Positions 7,698 to 13,955 are shown, counted from the stretch's first letter. The stretch: DNA of 15,584 nucleotides from Anaerolineae bacterium (GCA_020433835.1 JAGRBY010000105.1:1-15584), one strand, 5' to 3'. Notes: generated by a model not told the origin, from the letters alone. A program made the numbers and translations.

Positions 7698-8525
7698 ATG
7701 AAAACATCAGCCAACCAACCCGCGTCTACACCGGAAATCATCGGAGTGCTGCCGGCCGGTGGTCATGCGTCACGCCTGGCCCCTTTACCTTGCAGTAAAG
7801 AGTTGTATCCGGTTGGTTTTCGGCCGGTTGGGAGCGGTGACTCTCGGCCGAAGGTAGTTGGTCACTATCTTTTAGAAAAAATGCAGCAGGCCGGAGCCTC
7901 TAAAGCCTTCATTATCTTGCGCGAAGGAAAGTGGGATATCCCGGCTTATTTCGGCGATGGCACGCTGGTGGGCCTCCCCCTGGCTTATTTAATGATGAAT
8001 TTGCCTTATGGCGCTCCGTATACGCTGGATCAGGCTTATCCCTTTGTGAACCAGGCCAACATTGTATTTGGCTTTCCTGATATTTTATTTCAGCCGGATG
8101 ATGCTTTTACCCGCATGTTCAAGCATCAGGCCGAAACAAAAGCTGACATCGTCTTAGGTTTGTTTCGGGCGGATAATCCTGAAAAGATGGATATGGTCGA
8201 GTTCGATGAACAGCAGCGGGTCAGGCGTATTGTCATCAAGCCCAAGCATCAAACAGCGCTGATATATACCTGGATTATTGCCGTCTGGACACCTGCTTTT
8301 ACCGAGTTTATGCACACTTTTTTAGAGCGAAAGTTGGCCGAAGGTTCCCTTGGTGCCAAAGAAGTTTTTGTTGGTGATGTCATTCAGGCCGCCATCGATG
8401 CCGGCTTAAACGTCGAGTCGGTCATCTTTTCCGAAGGCCGCTATATTGATATCGGTACACCTGAAGATCTAGCCAAAGCAACCTATCGGTACGCTAAAAT
8501 GGCGATTCAGACCGCCGGCCAATAA
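7698..8525 (+). CDS. Divergent sugar-phosphate nucleotidyltransferase (RmlA-like fold)
   Basis: 275 residues. NTP-transferase family protein that would activate a sugar-1-phosphate. Features seen: the signature loop LPAGGHASRLAPL (18-30), where HASR replaces the usual GTR-type sequence; SKELYPVGF (33-41) with the conserved lysine; a presumed metal-binding FPD (126-128) in place of GD; IKPKH (180-184) at the usual EKP position; and IDIGTPEDL (250-258) near the C terminus. It is somewhat shorter than RmlA. The start at 7698 has only a weak ribosome site, but the gene begins 15 bases after the previous stop, so translation may be coupled. It is the second nucleotidyltransferase in the cassette. 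Either a second activated sugar is made or a late intermediate is activated. Nucleotide and sugar specificity are unknown. Confidence 0.85.
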   Translation: MKTSANQPASTPEIIGVLPAGGHASRLAPLPCSKELYPVGFRPVGSGDSRPKVVGHYLLEKMQQAGASKAFIILREGKWDIPAYFGDGTLVGLPLAYLMMNLPYGAPYTLDQAYPFVNQANIVFGFPDILFQPDDAFTRMFKHQAETKADIVLGLFRADNPEKMDMVEFDEQQRVRRIVIKPKHQTALIYTWIIAVWTPAFTEFMHTFLERKLAEGSLGAKEVFVGDVIQAAIDAGLNVESVIFSEGRYIDIGTPEDLAKATYRYAKMAIQTAGQ

Positions 8526-8555
8526 CGTCTCAAAAAAGAGTTTTGTCTGACGTTA
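8523..8555. repeat. Imperfect hairpin over the stop codon of the nucleotidyltransferase gene
   Basis: TAACGTC (8523-8529) pairs with GACGTTA (8549-8555), and inside it CAAAA (8531-8535) pairs with TTTTG (8541-8545). The stop codon TAA is the first part of the stem. No T-tract follows, so it is not a classic terminator. It may slow or attenuate transcription at the junction between the sugar-nucleotide genes and the transporter genes. Confidence 0.45.
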
Positions 8556-8557
8556 CC

Positions 8558-8585
8558 TTGCGCCTCAAACCTGTTGTGATATATT
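8558..8585 (+). promoter_or_regulatory. Weak candidate promoter for the ABC exporter genes
   Basis: TTGCGC (8558-8563) and TATATT (8580-8585) are separated by 16 bases and lie 27 bases before the permease start. The -10 box matches 5 of 6 sigma70 positions but the -35 only 3 of 6, so this is a guess. Confidence 0.25.
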
Positions 8586-8612
8586 ACGATACGTGTAATG
8601 GAGAAATTGTTC

Positions 8613-9500
8613 ATGATTTCAGAAAATCAAATGGAGAAGTATCCCGCTCCCAATATACCTGATTTGCCTGCGAAGAATAACACTGTTACGCTGCTCAAAC
8701 CTTCAAGTGGCTGGGCATCGTTAAAATTAGGGGAGTTGTGGGAGTATCGCGAACTGCTTTATTTTCTTATCTGGCGCGATGTTAAGGTTCAGTATAAGCA
8801 AACCATTTTAGGGGCGCTGTGGGCTATTTTGCAGCCGTTTATGACGATGGTTGTCTTTAGCCTCTTTTTTGGTAAGTTAGCCAAGGTGCCGTCCGACGGT
8901 ATTCCGTATCCTATTTTTAGCTATACGGCTTTGGTGCCCTGGACCTTTTTCTCTACCCGGCTGGCCCAGGCATCAAATAGCTTGGTTAACGGCTCAAATA
9001 TGATTACAAAAATCTACTTTCCCCGCTTGGCTATGCCTGTCTCGTCGGTACTGGCGGGATTGGTTGACTTTGTGCTGGCTTTTGTGGTTTTACTGGGGAT
9101 GATGGCTTTTTACGGCATTCTTCCGTCGTGGAATTTAATTTGGCTGCCGTTTTTGCTGCTGTTGGCGGTGGCTACGGCTCTGGGATCGTCCCTGTGGCTA
9201 TCGGCGATGAACGTTCAATTTCGCGATATTCGCTATACGGTGCCGTTTATTTCTCAATTTTGGATGTTTGCTACGCCTATTGCTTACCCCTCCAGTTTAA
9301 TTGAAAATCCCATTTTGCGGGCTTTATACGCTATCAACCCTATGGTCGGCGTCGTTGACGGTTTTCGATGGGCGCTGCTAGGCACCGATACCGCACCGGG
9401 ATTATTAATTCTGGTCTCAACGCTAACTGCGACAATTTTGCTGGTAAGCGGTGCGTTTTATTTCCGCCGCATGGAAAGAACATTTGCGGATGTGGTTTGA
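8613..9500 (+). CDS. wzm: ABC-2 type polysaccharide exporter permease (Wzm-like)
   Basis: 295 residues from the ATG at 8613. GGAG at 8600-8603 lies 9 bases upstream, while a possible ATG at 8598 overlaps that site. This is the membrane half of an ABC exporter that moves lipid-linked glycan out of the cytoplasm. The N terminus is cytoplasmic, with the family-typical amphipathic segment YRELLYFLIWRDVKVQYKQT and then LGALWAILQP. About six membrane segments follow (roughly 65-86, 100-118, 140-165, 175-197, 211-227, 263-283). YFPRLAMPVSS and the ATPIAYPSSLI segment are typical of O-antigen and teichoic-acid ABC permeases. Its stop TGA (9498-9500) overlaps the ribosome site of the ATPase gene, so the two subunits are probably translationally coupled. 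Confidence 0.95.
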   Translation: MISENQMEKYPAPNIPDLPAKNNTVTLLKPSSGWASLKLGELWEYRELLYFLIWRDVKVQYKQTILGALWAILQPFMTMVVFSLFFGKLAKVPSDGIPYPIFSYTALVPWTFFSTRLAQASNSLVNGSNMITKIYFPRLAMPVSSVLAGLVDFVLAFVVLLGMMAFYGILPSWNLIWLPFLLLLAVATALGSSLWLSAMNVQFRDIRYTVPFISQFWMFATPIAYPSSLIENPILRALYAINPMVGVVDGFRWALLGTDTAPGLLILVSTLTATILLVSGAFYFRRMERTFADVV

Positions 9501-9502
9501 GG
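9499..9502 (+). promoter_or_regulatory. Ribosome site overlapping the wzm stop codon
   Basis: GAGG at 9499-9502 shares bases with the TGA stop of the permease gene and lies 7 bases before the ATG at 9510. A TTG at 9507 is in frame one codon earlier but is too close to the site. This sets the ATPase start and points to translational coupling. Confidence 0.65.
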
Positions 9503-9509
9503 TAAATTG

Positions 9510-10847
9510 ATGAGTTCTATTGCTGTTCGTGCTGAAAAACTTGGTAAAATGTATCACATTGGTAGTGTCGTTAACAAAAGCGTAACCCTTCGTGACAAAA
9601 TCGCGGATGGATTCGTAGCGCCGTTCCGACGCGCTCGCAAATTGATGCGTGGGGAAGCAACTGGTGCTTCTGAACTTGATCAATCAATTTGGGCGTTGCG
9701 TGATATATCATTTACTATCGAGCCTGGCGAAGTGGTCGGTATTATCGGTGTCAATGGAGCCGGGAAAAGTACCTTGCTTAAAATTCTCTCCAAAATCACC
9801 GAACCAACCGAGGGTTTTGCCGAAATTCATGGCCGGGTTAGCTCGCTGCTGGAGGTCGGCACCGGCTTTCACAAAGAACTTACCGGGCGTGAGAACGTCT
9901 ATCTCAACGGGGCTATTTTGGGGATGCGTAAAAGTGAAATCGACCGGAAATTTGATGAAATTGTGGCCTTCTCGGAAGTACAAAAATTTATCGACACACC
10001 GATTAAGCATTACTCTAGCGGTATGACAGTGCGGCTGGCTTTTGCCGTGGCAGCCCATCTTGAACCGGAAATTCTTATCGTCGATGAAGTGCTGGCGGTA
10101 GGCGATATTCGTTTCCAGAAAAAGTGCATTAACAAAATGCAGGATGTTGGCAAGGCCGGCCGTACGGTGCTTTTTGTATCGCACAATATGTCAGCGGTAA
10201 CGCGCCTGTGTGAAAGAGCAATTATGCTGGAGGGGGGCAGAGTTATTGATGATGGCCCGGCTGCCAATGTTGTCTCCAATTATTTGAACGCCGATATGGG
10301 CACCAGTGCCTTACGCACCTGGCCGGATGTCAACAGCGCACCCGGTGATGCCGTCGTTAAGCTGCGCTCAATATGCGTACGGGATCAAAATAATGAAATC
10401 TCAGATACCATCGACATTCGTCAACCGGTGAAACTTGAGATGGAGTATGATGTCTTTGAAGACGGGCATATGTTGTTACCCCATTTCCGGCTGCATAACC
10501 AGGAAGGCATAGAGATTTTTACCGCGATTGATGTTGATCCCCAATGGCGAGAACGCATCCGCCCGCCCGGACGCTACGTCAGTTCTGCCTGTATTCCCGG
10601 TAATTTTCTATCTGAAGGGATGACCTTTGTTGGTATTGGCATGTTGACCTTGCAAACAAGAACCTCGCACCTTGTTGCTTCAGAGTTGGTGGCTTTTTAT
10701 GTCGCGGACACGGATGACAAAGACGCGGCTCGCGGCGACTGGACCGGCAAAATGAACGGCATTGTGCGCCCCTTGTTAGAGTGGGATACCGAATTTACGC
10801 CGCTTGTATCCGAGTCGCCTTCAGAACTTATGTTATCGAATGGTTGA
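9510..10847 (+). CDS. wzt: ABC exporter ATPase with C-terminal glycan-recognition domain (Wzt-like)
   Basis: 445 residues. The N-terminal ATPase domain (about 1-260) has the Wzt/TagH-type insertion before IWALRDISF, Walker A GVNGAGKST (80-88), the signature YSSGM (168-172), Walker B ILIVDE (188-193) and the switch histidine in FVSHN (H225). The C-terminal region (about 265-425) is a beta-rich Wzt_C-type domain (VKLRSICVRD ... VKLEMEYDV ... LPHFRLHNQEGIEIF ... ASELVAFYV), known in ABC-dependent O-antigen systems to bind the finished chain and control its export. It energises the upstream permease. The presence of this domain suggests the exported polymer has a specific terminal modification that is recognised before export (inference). 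The last 20 residues look non-conserved. Confidence 0.95.
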   Translation: MSSIAVRAEKLGKMYHIGSVVNKSVTLRDKIADGFVAPFRRARKLMRGEATGASELDQSIWALRDISFTIEPGEVVGIIGVNGAGKSTLLKILSKITEPTEGFAEIHGRVSSLLEVGTGFHKELTGRENVYLNGAILGMRKSEIDRKFDEIVAFSEVQKFIDTPIKHYSSGMTVRLAFAVAAHLEPEILIVDEVLAVGDIRFQKKCINKMQDVGKAGRTVLFVSHNMSAVTRLCERAIMLEGGRVIDDGPAANVVSNYLNADMGTSALRTWPDVNSAPGDAVVKLRSICVRDQNNEISDTIDIRQPVKLEMEYDVFEDGHMLLPHFRLHNQEGIEIFTAIDVDPQWRERIRPPGRYVSSACIPGNFLSEGMTFVGIGMLTLQTRTSHLVASELVAFYVADTDDKDAARGDWTGKMNGIVRPLLEWDTEFTPLVSESPSELMLSNG

Positions 10848-10854
10848 GTTGTTA

Positions 10855-10962
10855 ATGAAAGGACGTTTATTACCCGATAAAGCAGCTCGCTTCAAAACAC
10901 GGGTGTCGACTCGACCCAGGCATACTGTTCTCTATGGCATAATGGCGAGGCCGATACTGTGA
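10855..10962 (+). CDS. Possible small leader ORF overlapping the GT4 start
   Basis: A 35-codon frame from the ATG at 10855 to a TGA (10960-10962) that overlaps the GTG start (10959-10961) of the first GT4 gene in a GTGA arrangement. Its end (M-A-R-P-I-L) matches the end of a corresponding frame before the second GT4 gene (M-A-R-R-P-I-A), because the duplicated segment reaches into this leader. There is no strong ribosome site at 10855. It could be a coupling leader or simply a by-product of the GT4 ribosome site, and I do not assign a function. Confidence 0.2.
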   Translation: MKGRLLPDKAARFKTRVSTRPRHTVLYGIMARPIL

Positions 10963-12251
10963 AGGTGTTACAAATTCATTCAAGCGATTTTTATGGCGGC
11001 GGTGGCGGCACCGTGGCTATGGATAGGCTTCACACCGGCTTACGGCAGGCCGGAGTCGACTCAAAAATAGTATGCGGTCGTAAAACAACCGAGTCGCCAC
11101 ACTCTACGGCCATTCCCCGCTCGCGTCCCCTGAGACGGGTTGAAAGAAGCGTCAAAAAAGTAACAAAGGAGCTGGGCCTACATGATATCCATCTCTTTAA
11201 CTCCTTTTCCGTAAAACGGATGGATGTTTATAAAGAGGCCGATATCCTTCACTTTCATGGCACGCACGGCTATTTCAATTATTTGGCGCTCCCTACGCTC
11301 ACCAAAAATAAACCTGCCATCTTTACCTTTCACGATATGTGGCCCATAACCGGCCATTGCACCTACAGTTACGACTGCGAGCGCTGGCGAAACGGCTGTG
11401 GTCACTGCCCCTATCCCCAGGTGCATCCCGCTATTAAACGCGATAACACCCACATTGAATGGAAGTTAAAAAAATGGGCTTACAATAACGCGCATTTAAG
11501 CCTGGTGGCCCTTAACCAATGGTTGGCCGACAAAATTTCTCAGAGTCTGCTCTCGCACTTGCCCCTCCATCAAATATCAAATGGTCTCGATATCAAAACC
11601 TACCAGCCCCTTAATGCGGCCGTGTGTCGTTCAAAGTTGGGCATTCCGCTTGACAAAAAGGTTCTCATGTTTATGGCCCTCGACCTTACCGATCGGCGCA
11701 AAGGGGCTGATCTTCTCCTGGAAAGTTTGCAGAGATTACCTGCATCTTTAAAATCAAACCTTGTTTTACTCTTAATGGGCGGTGGTGGTGAAGCCTTGGC
11801 CGAAGCCGTGGGACTGGATACGGTTAACTTAGGCTACATTCGTGATGATAAACAAAAAGCGGCTGCTTACTCGGCGGCTGATCTTTTTGTTTTTCCTACA
11901 CGGGCCGATAACCAACCGTTAGTTTTGCAAGAAAGTATGGCTTGTGGCACACCACTGGTTTCGTTTAACGTGGGAGGCGTACCGGAACTTGTTCGACACG
12001 GCCATACCGGCTATTTAGCGCAGCCGGAAGACGCTGAGGCTTTCAAAAAGGGTATTATCCAACTGCTGGAAGATGATGCGCTGCGCAGTACTTTGGGGAA
12101 ACAATGTCGGGCCGTTGCCGTTAACGAGTACAGTTTAGATTTGCAGGTTGAGCAACATATCACGCTGTATCAGTCGGCAATTCAAAATTTTAACCACGCA
12201 AACCATTCCGTTAAATCTACCAGTGGCTCACACGTTACTTACCCAGAATAG
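10959..12251 (+). CDS. GT4 family glycosyltransferase, copy 1
   Basis: 430 residues, GTG start with GAGG at 10947-10950. A GT-B fold retaining glycosyltransferase that should add a sugar to the lipid-linked glycan at the cytoplasmic membrane face. The N-terminal domain opens with IHSSD and a glycine run GGGGGT (13-18), then ADILHFHGTHGYFNY (94-108). A segment with four cysteines (C134, C140, C147, C150) follows, in TGHC...YDC...GCGHCPYP. The C-terminal donor domain has RRKGADLLLESL (246-257), LGYIRDD (291-297) and PTRADNQPLVLQESMACGTP (313-332). At the place of the EX7E motif it has D317 and E325, so the first acid is Asp. The same position is Glu in copy 2. It is about 58% identical to the next gene over the first 410 residues without a gap. 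Acceptor and donor are unknown. Confidence 0.93.
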   Translation: MKVLQIHSSDFYGGGGGTVAMDRLHTGLRQAGVDSKIVCGRKTTESPHSTAIPRSRPLRRVERSVKKVTKELGLHDIHLFNSFSVKRMDVYKEADILHFHGTHGYFNYLALPTLTKNKPAIFTFHDMWPITGHCTYSYDCERWRNGCGHCPYPQVHPAIKRDNTHIEWKLKKWAYNNAHLSLVALNQWLADKISQSLLSHLPLHQISNGLDIKTYQPLNAAVCRSKLGIPLDKKVLMFMALDLTDRRKGADLLLESLQRLPASLKSNLVLLLMGGGGEALAEAVGLDTVNLGYIRDDKQKAAAYSAADLFVFPTRADNQPLVLQESMACGTPLVSFNVGGVPELVRHGHTGYLAQPEDAEAFKKGIIQLLEDDALRSTLGKQCRAVAVNEYSLDLQVEQHITLYQSAIQNFNHANHSVKSTSGSHVTYPE

Positions 12252-12314
12252 AATTTATATATCAACCGCGCTCACTTCTCTATTTGTCAAAATGAGCCGA
12301 AGTGGCAATATGGC

Positions 12315-12321
12315 GAGGAGG
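12315..12321 (+). promoter_or_regulatory. Strong Shine-Dalgarno of GT4 copy 2
   Basis: GAGGAGG lies 8 bases before the GTG at 12330. The matching site of copy 1 (10947-10950) is a shorter GAGG in an otherwise similar context (ATGGCGAGG, then CC-ATA, then the start), so copy 2 has an extra AGG and probably stronger translation. Confidence 0.6.
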
Positions 12322-12329
12322 CCAATAGC

Positions 12330-13628
12330 GTGAAGGTATTACATATTCATTCAAGCGATTTCTTGGGCGGTGGTGGTGGTACAATTGCTATGGAGCGCCT
12401 GCATCTGGGGTTAAGCAAGGTTGGGATAGACTCTAAAATTTTGTGCGGCAAAAAAACATCGCAATTTCCATACTCAACGCAAATACCAAAAGCCGGAAAA
12501 ATGAAAGAGTTGGAGACCTTTTCGAAAAAAATCACGCACCCGCTAGGTCTCAACGATGTTCATTATTTGAATTCGTTTAAGGCGAAACATACAAAGGTCT
12601 ATAAAGAAGCCGATATTTTGCATTTTCATGGGACCCATGGCTATTTTAATTACTTTGCCATTCCGGGCTTAACGGCCCATAAACCGGCTATTTTTACATT
12701 GCACGATATTTGGGCCTTCACCGGCCATTGCGCGGTAAGTTACGATTGCGACCGCTGGAAGAGAGGATGCGGCCACTGTCCTTACCCGGATGCGCCACCG
12801 GCCATAAAAAGAGACAATACGTGGCTGGAATGGAGAATGAAGGACTGGGTCTACAGCCATTCTCATTTGACGATTGTGGCTTTGTGTAGCGAAATCAAAA
12901 AGCAAGCCGAGCGAAGTATGCTAAAAAGGTTTGCTATCCACCAAATTCCCAATGGGGTAGATATCGAGCTTTACAAGCCTCTGGATAAGAGTCAATGCCG
13001 CTCGCTGTTAGGCTTGCCGTTAGACAAATACATTATTATGTTTGCCGCATTAGACTTAAACCAGTTCAACAAAGGCGGTGATTTGCTGTTGAAAGCTTTG
13101 CAGAAGTTGCCCGAGGCCGTTAAGCAAGAGATGATCCTGCTCACCATCGGCAATGGTGGTGAGGCGCTAGCTCAGGCTATTGATATTCCTGTTCATAATT
13201 TGGGATATGTACGTGATGACCGGCTGAAGGCCATAAGTTACTCGGCAGCGGATCTATTTGTTTCACCTACTCGCGGCGAAGCTTTCGGTTTGGTGCTGCT
13301 AGAAAGTATGGCTTGCGGTACACCGGTGGTTTCTTTTGGGGTTGGGGGTGTGCTTGATCTGGTTAGACCTGGCCTAACCGGCTATCTGGCCGAGGTTGAA
13401 AATGCCGATGATCTCAGCCACGGCATTGTACAACTTCTTAAAGACGAACCCTTACGTCATAAAATGGGCGAATATAGCCGTCAGATTGCTGTTGAGGAAT
13501 ATAACGAGGAGTTTGTGGTTCAGCAACATATTGAATTATACCAATCTGTCGTTGACAATTTTGGTGGTCGTTCAAAACATGCAATTAATCCCATCGGCAG
13601 CAGCCCAGAGACTTATCGGGATTTGTAA
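12330..13628 (+). CDS. GT4 family glycosyltransferase, copy 2
   Basis: 432 residues, GTG start. Paralogue of the preceding gene: 238 of the first 410 residues are identical by hand count, with no gap. It shares the IHSSD/GGGGGT start, ADILHFHGTHGYFNY (94-108) and the four cysteines at the same positions (134, 140, 147, 150). The donor-site segment reads PTRGEAFGLVLLESMACGTP (313-332) with the classical EX7E pair E317 and E325. Differences concentrate in residues 51-90, 181-205 and around 317-320, which in GT-B enzymes include acceptor-facing and donor-facing regions. This suggests that the two copies now use different sugars or make different linkages (inference). The last about 20 residues are unrelated to copy 1. 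The gap to copy 1 is 78 bases. Confidence 0.93.
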   Translation: MKVLHIHSSDFLGGGGGTIAMERLHLGLSKVGIDSKILCGKKTSQFPYSTQIPKAGKMKELETFSKKITHPLGLNDVHYLNSFKAKHTKVYKEADILHFHGTHGYFNYFAIPGLTAHKPAIFTLHDIWAFTGHCAVSYDCDRWKRGCGHCPYPDAPPAIKRDNTWLEWRMKDWVYSHSHLTIVALCSEIKKQAERSMLKRFAIHQIPNGVDIELYKPLDKSQCRSLLGLPLDKYIIMFAALDLNQFNKGGDLLLKALQKLPEAVKQEMILLTIGNGGEALAQAIDIPVHNLGYVRDDRLKAISYSAADLFVSPTRGEAFGLVLLESMACGTPVVSFGVGGVLDLVRPGLTGYLAEVENADDLSHGIVQLLKDEPLRHKMGEYSRQIAVEEYNEEFVVQQHIELYQSVVDNFGGRSKHAINPIGSSPETYRDL

Positions 13629-13702
13629 CGAGTGCTTCATCGGCTCCCCTTACAATAGACATAGAGAGATGTTGTTTTATGTAAGTAAAATTTGGAGGCT
13701 TA

Positions 13703-13847
13703 AAACTTTACACTACCTTGCACTTCAAAGAATTAGGGCCAGAAACCAGGGTTTTTAGCGTTAAAAAGAGCACTTTTGGCCGCAAAAGGGTATCAATGCG
13801 GTATCAAAGCCCTGGTTTCTAAAAAAGTGCAAACATAATAAACTTTA
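13703..13847. repeat. 8-bp direct repeats flanking the inverted-repeat element
   Basis: AAACTTTA occurs at 13703-13710 and 13840-13847. Each copy is exactly 7 bases away from the outer arm of the inverted-repeat element. The symmetry fits a target-site duplication, but the 7-base segments next to the repeats are not inverted copies of each other, and an 8-base AT-rich match could be chance. Confidence 0.35.
13718..13832. repeat. 115-bp multi-arm inverted-repeat element (possible MITE-like repeat or structured RNA)
   Basis: Outer arms TTGCACTT (13718-13725) and AAGTGCAA (13825-13832) and inner arms AGAAACCAGGG (13741-13751) and CCCTGGTTTCT (13810-13820) are perfect inverted copies. Inside are two small hairpins: TTTTTA/TAAAAA (13752-13767, loop GCGT) and CTTTTG/CAAAAG (13773-13788, loop GCCG). 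A near-perfect 11-base tandem repeat follows (13789-13799 and 13800-13810, 10 of 11 bases alike). Together they can fold as a stem with two internal arms. GCACTTTT at 13770-13777 could compete for the right outer arm (AAAAGTGC, 13823-13830). No T-tract follows on either strand, so it is not an intrinsic terminator. Confidence 0.6.
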
Positions 13848-13852
13848 TAGAA

Positions 13853-13899
13853 ATACCGAAAAATTGGGGACATTTTATATTTGGATTTTGTTTCGGTAT
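13853..13899. repeat. 9-bp inverted repeat around a candidate promoter
   Basis: ATACCGAAA (13853-13861) and TTTCGGTAT (13891-13899) are perfect inverted copies 29 bases apart. The right arm overlaps the proposed -10 box of the GT2 promoter and the repeat spans its -35, so it could be an operator. It may instead be a leftover of a mobile element end. Confidence 0.45.
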
Positions 13900-13902
13900 G
13901 AT
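13874..13902 (+). promoter_or_regulatory. Candidate sigma70-type promoter for the GT2 gene
   Basis: TTTATA (13874-13879, 4 of 6 consensus positions) and TATGAT (13897-13902, 5 of 6) are separated by 17 bases. The start of transcription would be near 13909, about 47 bases before the ATG. The site lies after the inverted-repeat element, so the GT2 and PIG-L genes may be transcribed separately from the GT4 pair. Confidence 0.35.
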
Positions 13903-13942
13903 AAGCCTGATCAAAAATTTATTGTTTGGGCATAGACAAACT

Positions 13943-13949
13943 AAGGAGG
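13943..13949 (+). promoter_or_regulatory. Strong Shine-Dalgarno that sets the GT2 start
   Basis: AAGGAGG lies 6 bases before the ATG at 13956. A TTG at 13926 is in frame further upstream but lies before the site and would add ten residues with no family support, so 13956 is preferred. Confidence 0.8.
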
Positions 13950-13955
13950 AAGACT

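Larger units (their letters stand above)
13629..13955. other. 327-bp non-coding gap with two inverted-repeat structures
   Basis: No gene is visible. The stretch contains a complex inverted-repeat element (13718-13832) flanked by short direct repeats, a second inverted repeat (13853-13899), a possible promoter and the ribosome site of the GT2 gene, all listed separately. Base composition is more AT-rich than the neighbouring genes. This gap breaks the otherwise compact row of transferase genes and may mark an insertion. Confidence 0.7.

Noticed and set aside
9708..10184. Minus-strand frame of 158 codons inside the ATPase gene
   Set aside because: It overlaps the Walker A to Walker B part of the Wzt-like protein and has no recognisable motif.
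13396..13758. Plus-strand frame of 120 codons crossing the end of GT4 copy 2 and the following gap
   Set aside because: Most of it is an out-of-frame reading of the GT4 gene and the remainder runs into the inverted-repeat element. There is no ribosome site and no protein-family likeness.
13789..13810. Two-unit tandem repeat as the start of a CRISPR array
   Set aside because: Units are only 11 bases, directly adjacent, with no spacers and no cas genes nearby.
13864..13890. GGGGACATTTTAT-type string as proof of an insertion sequence end
   Set aside because: It resembles ends I associate with some insertion sequences, but no transposase, partner end or duplication is visible, so it is mentioned only as an alternative.
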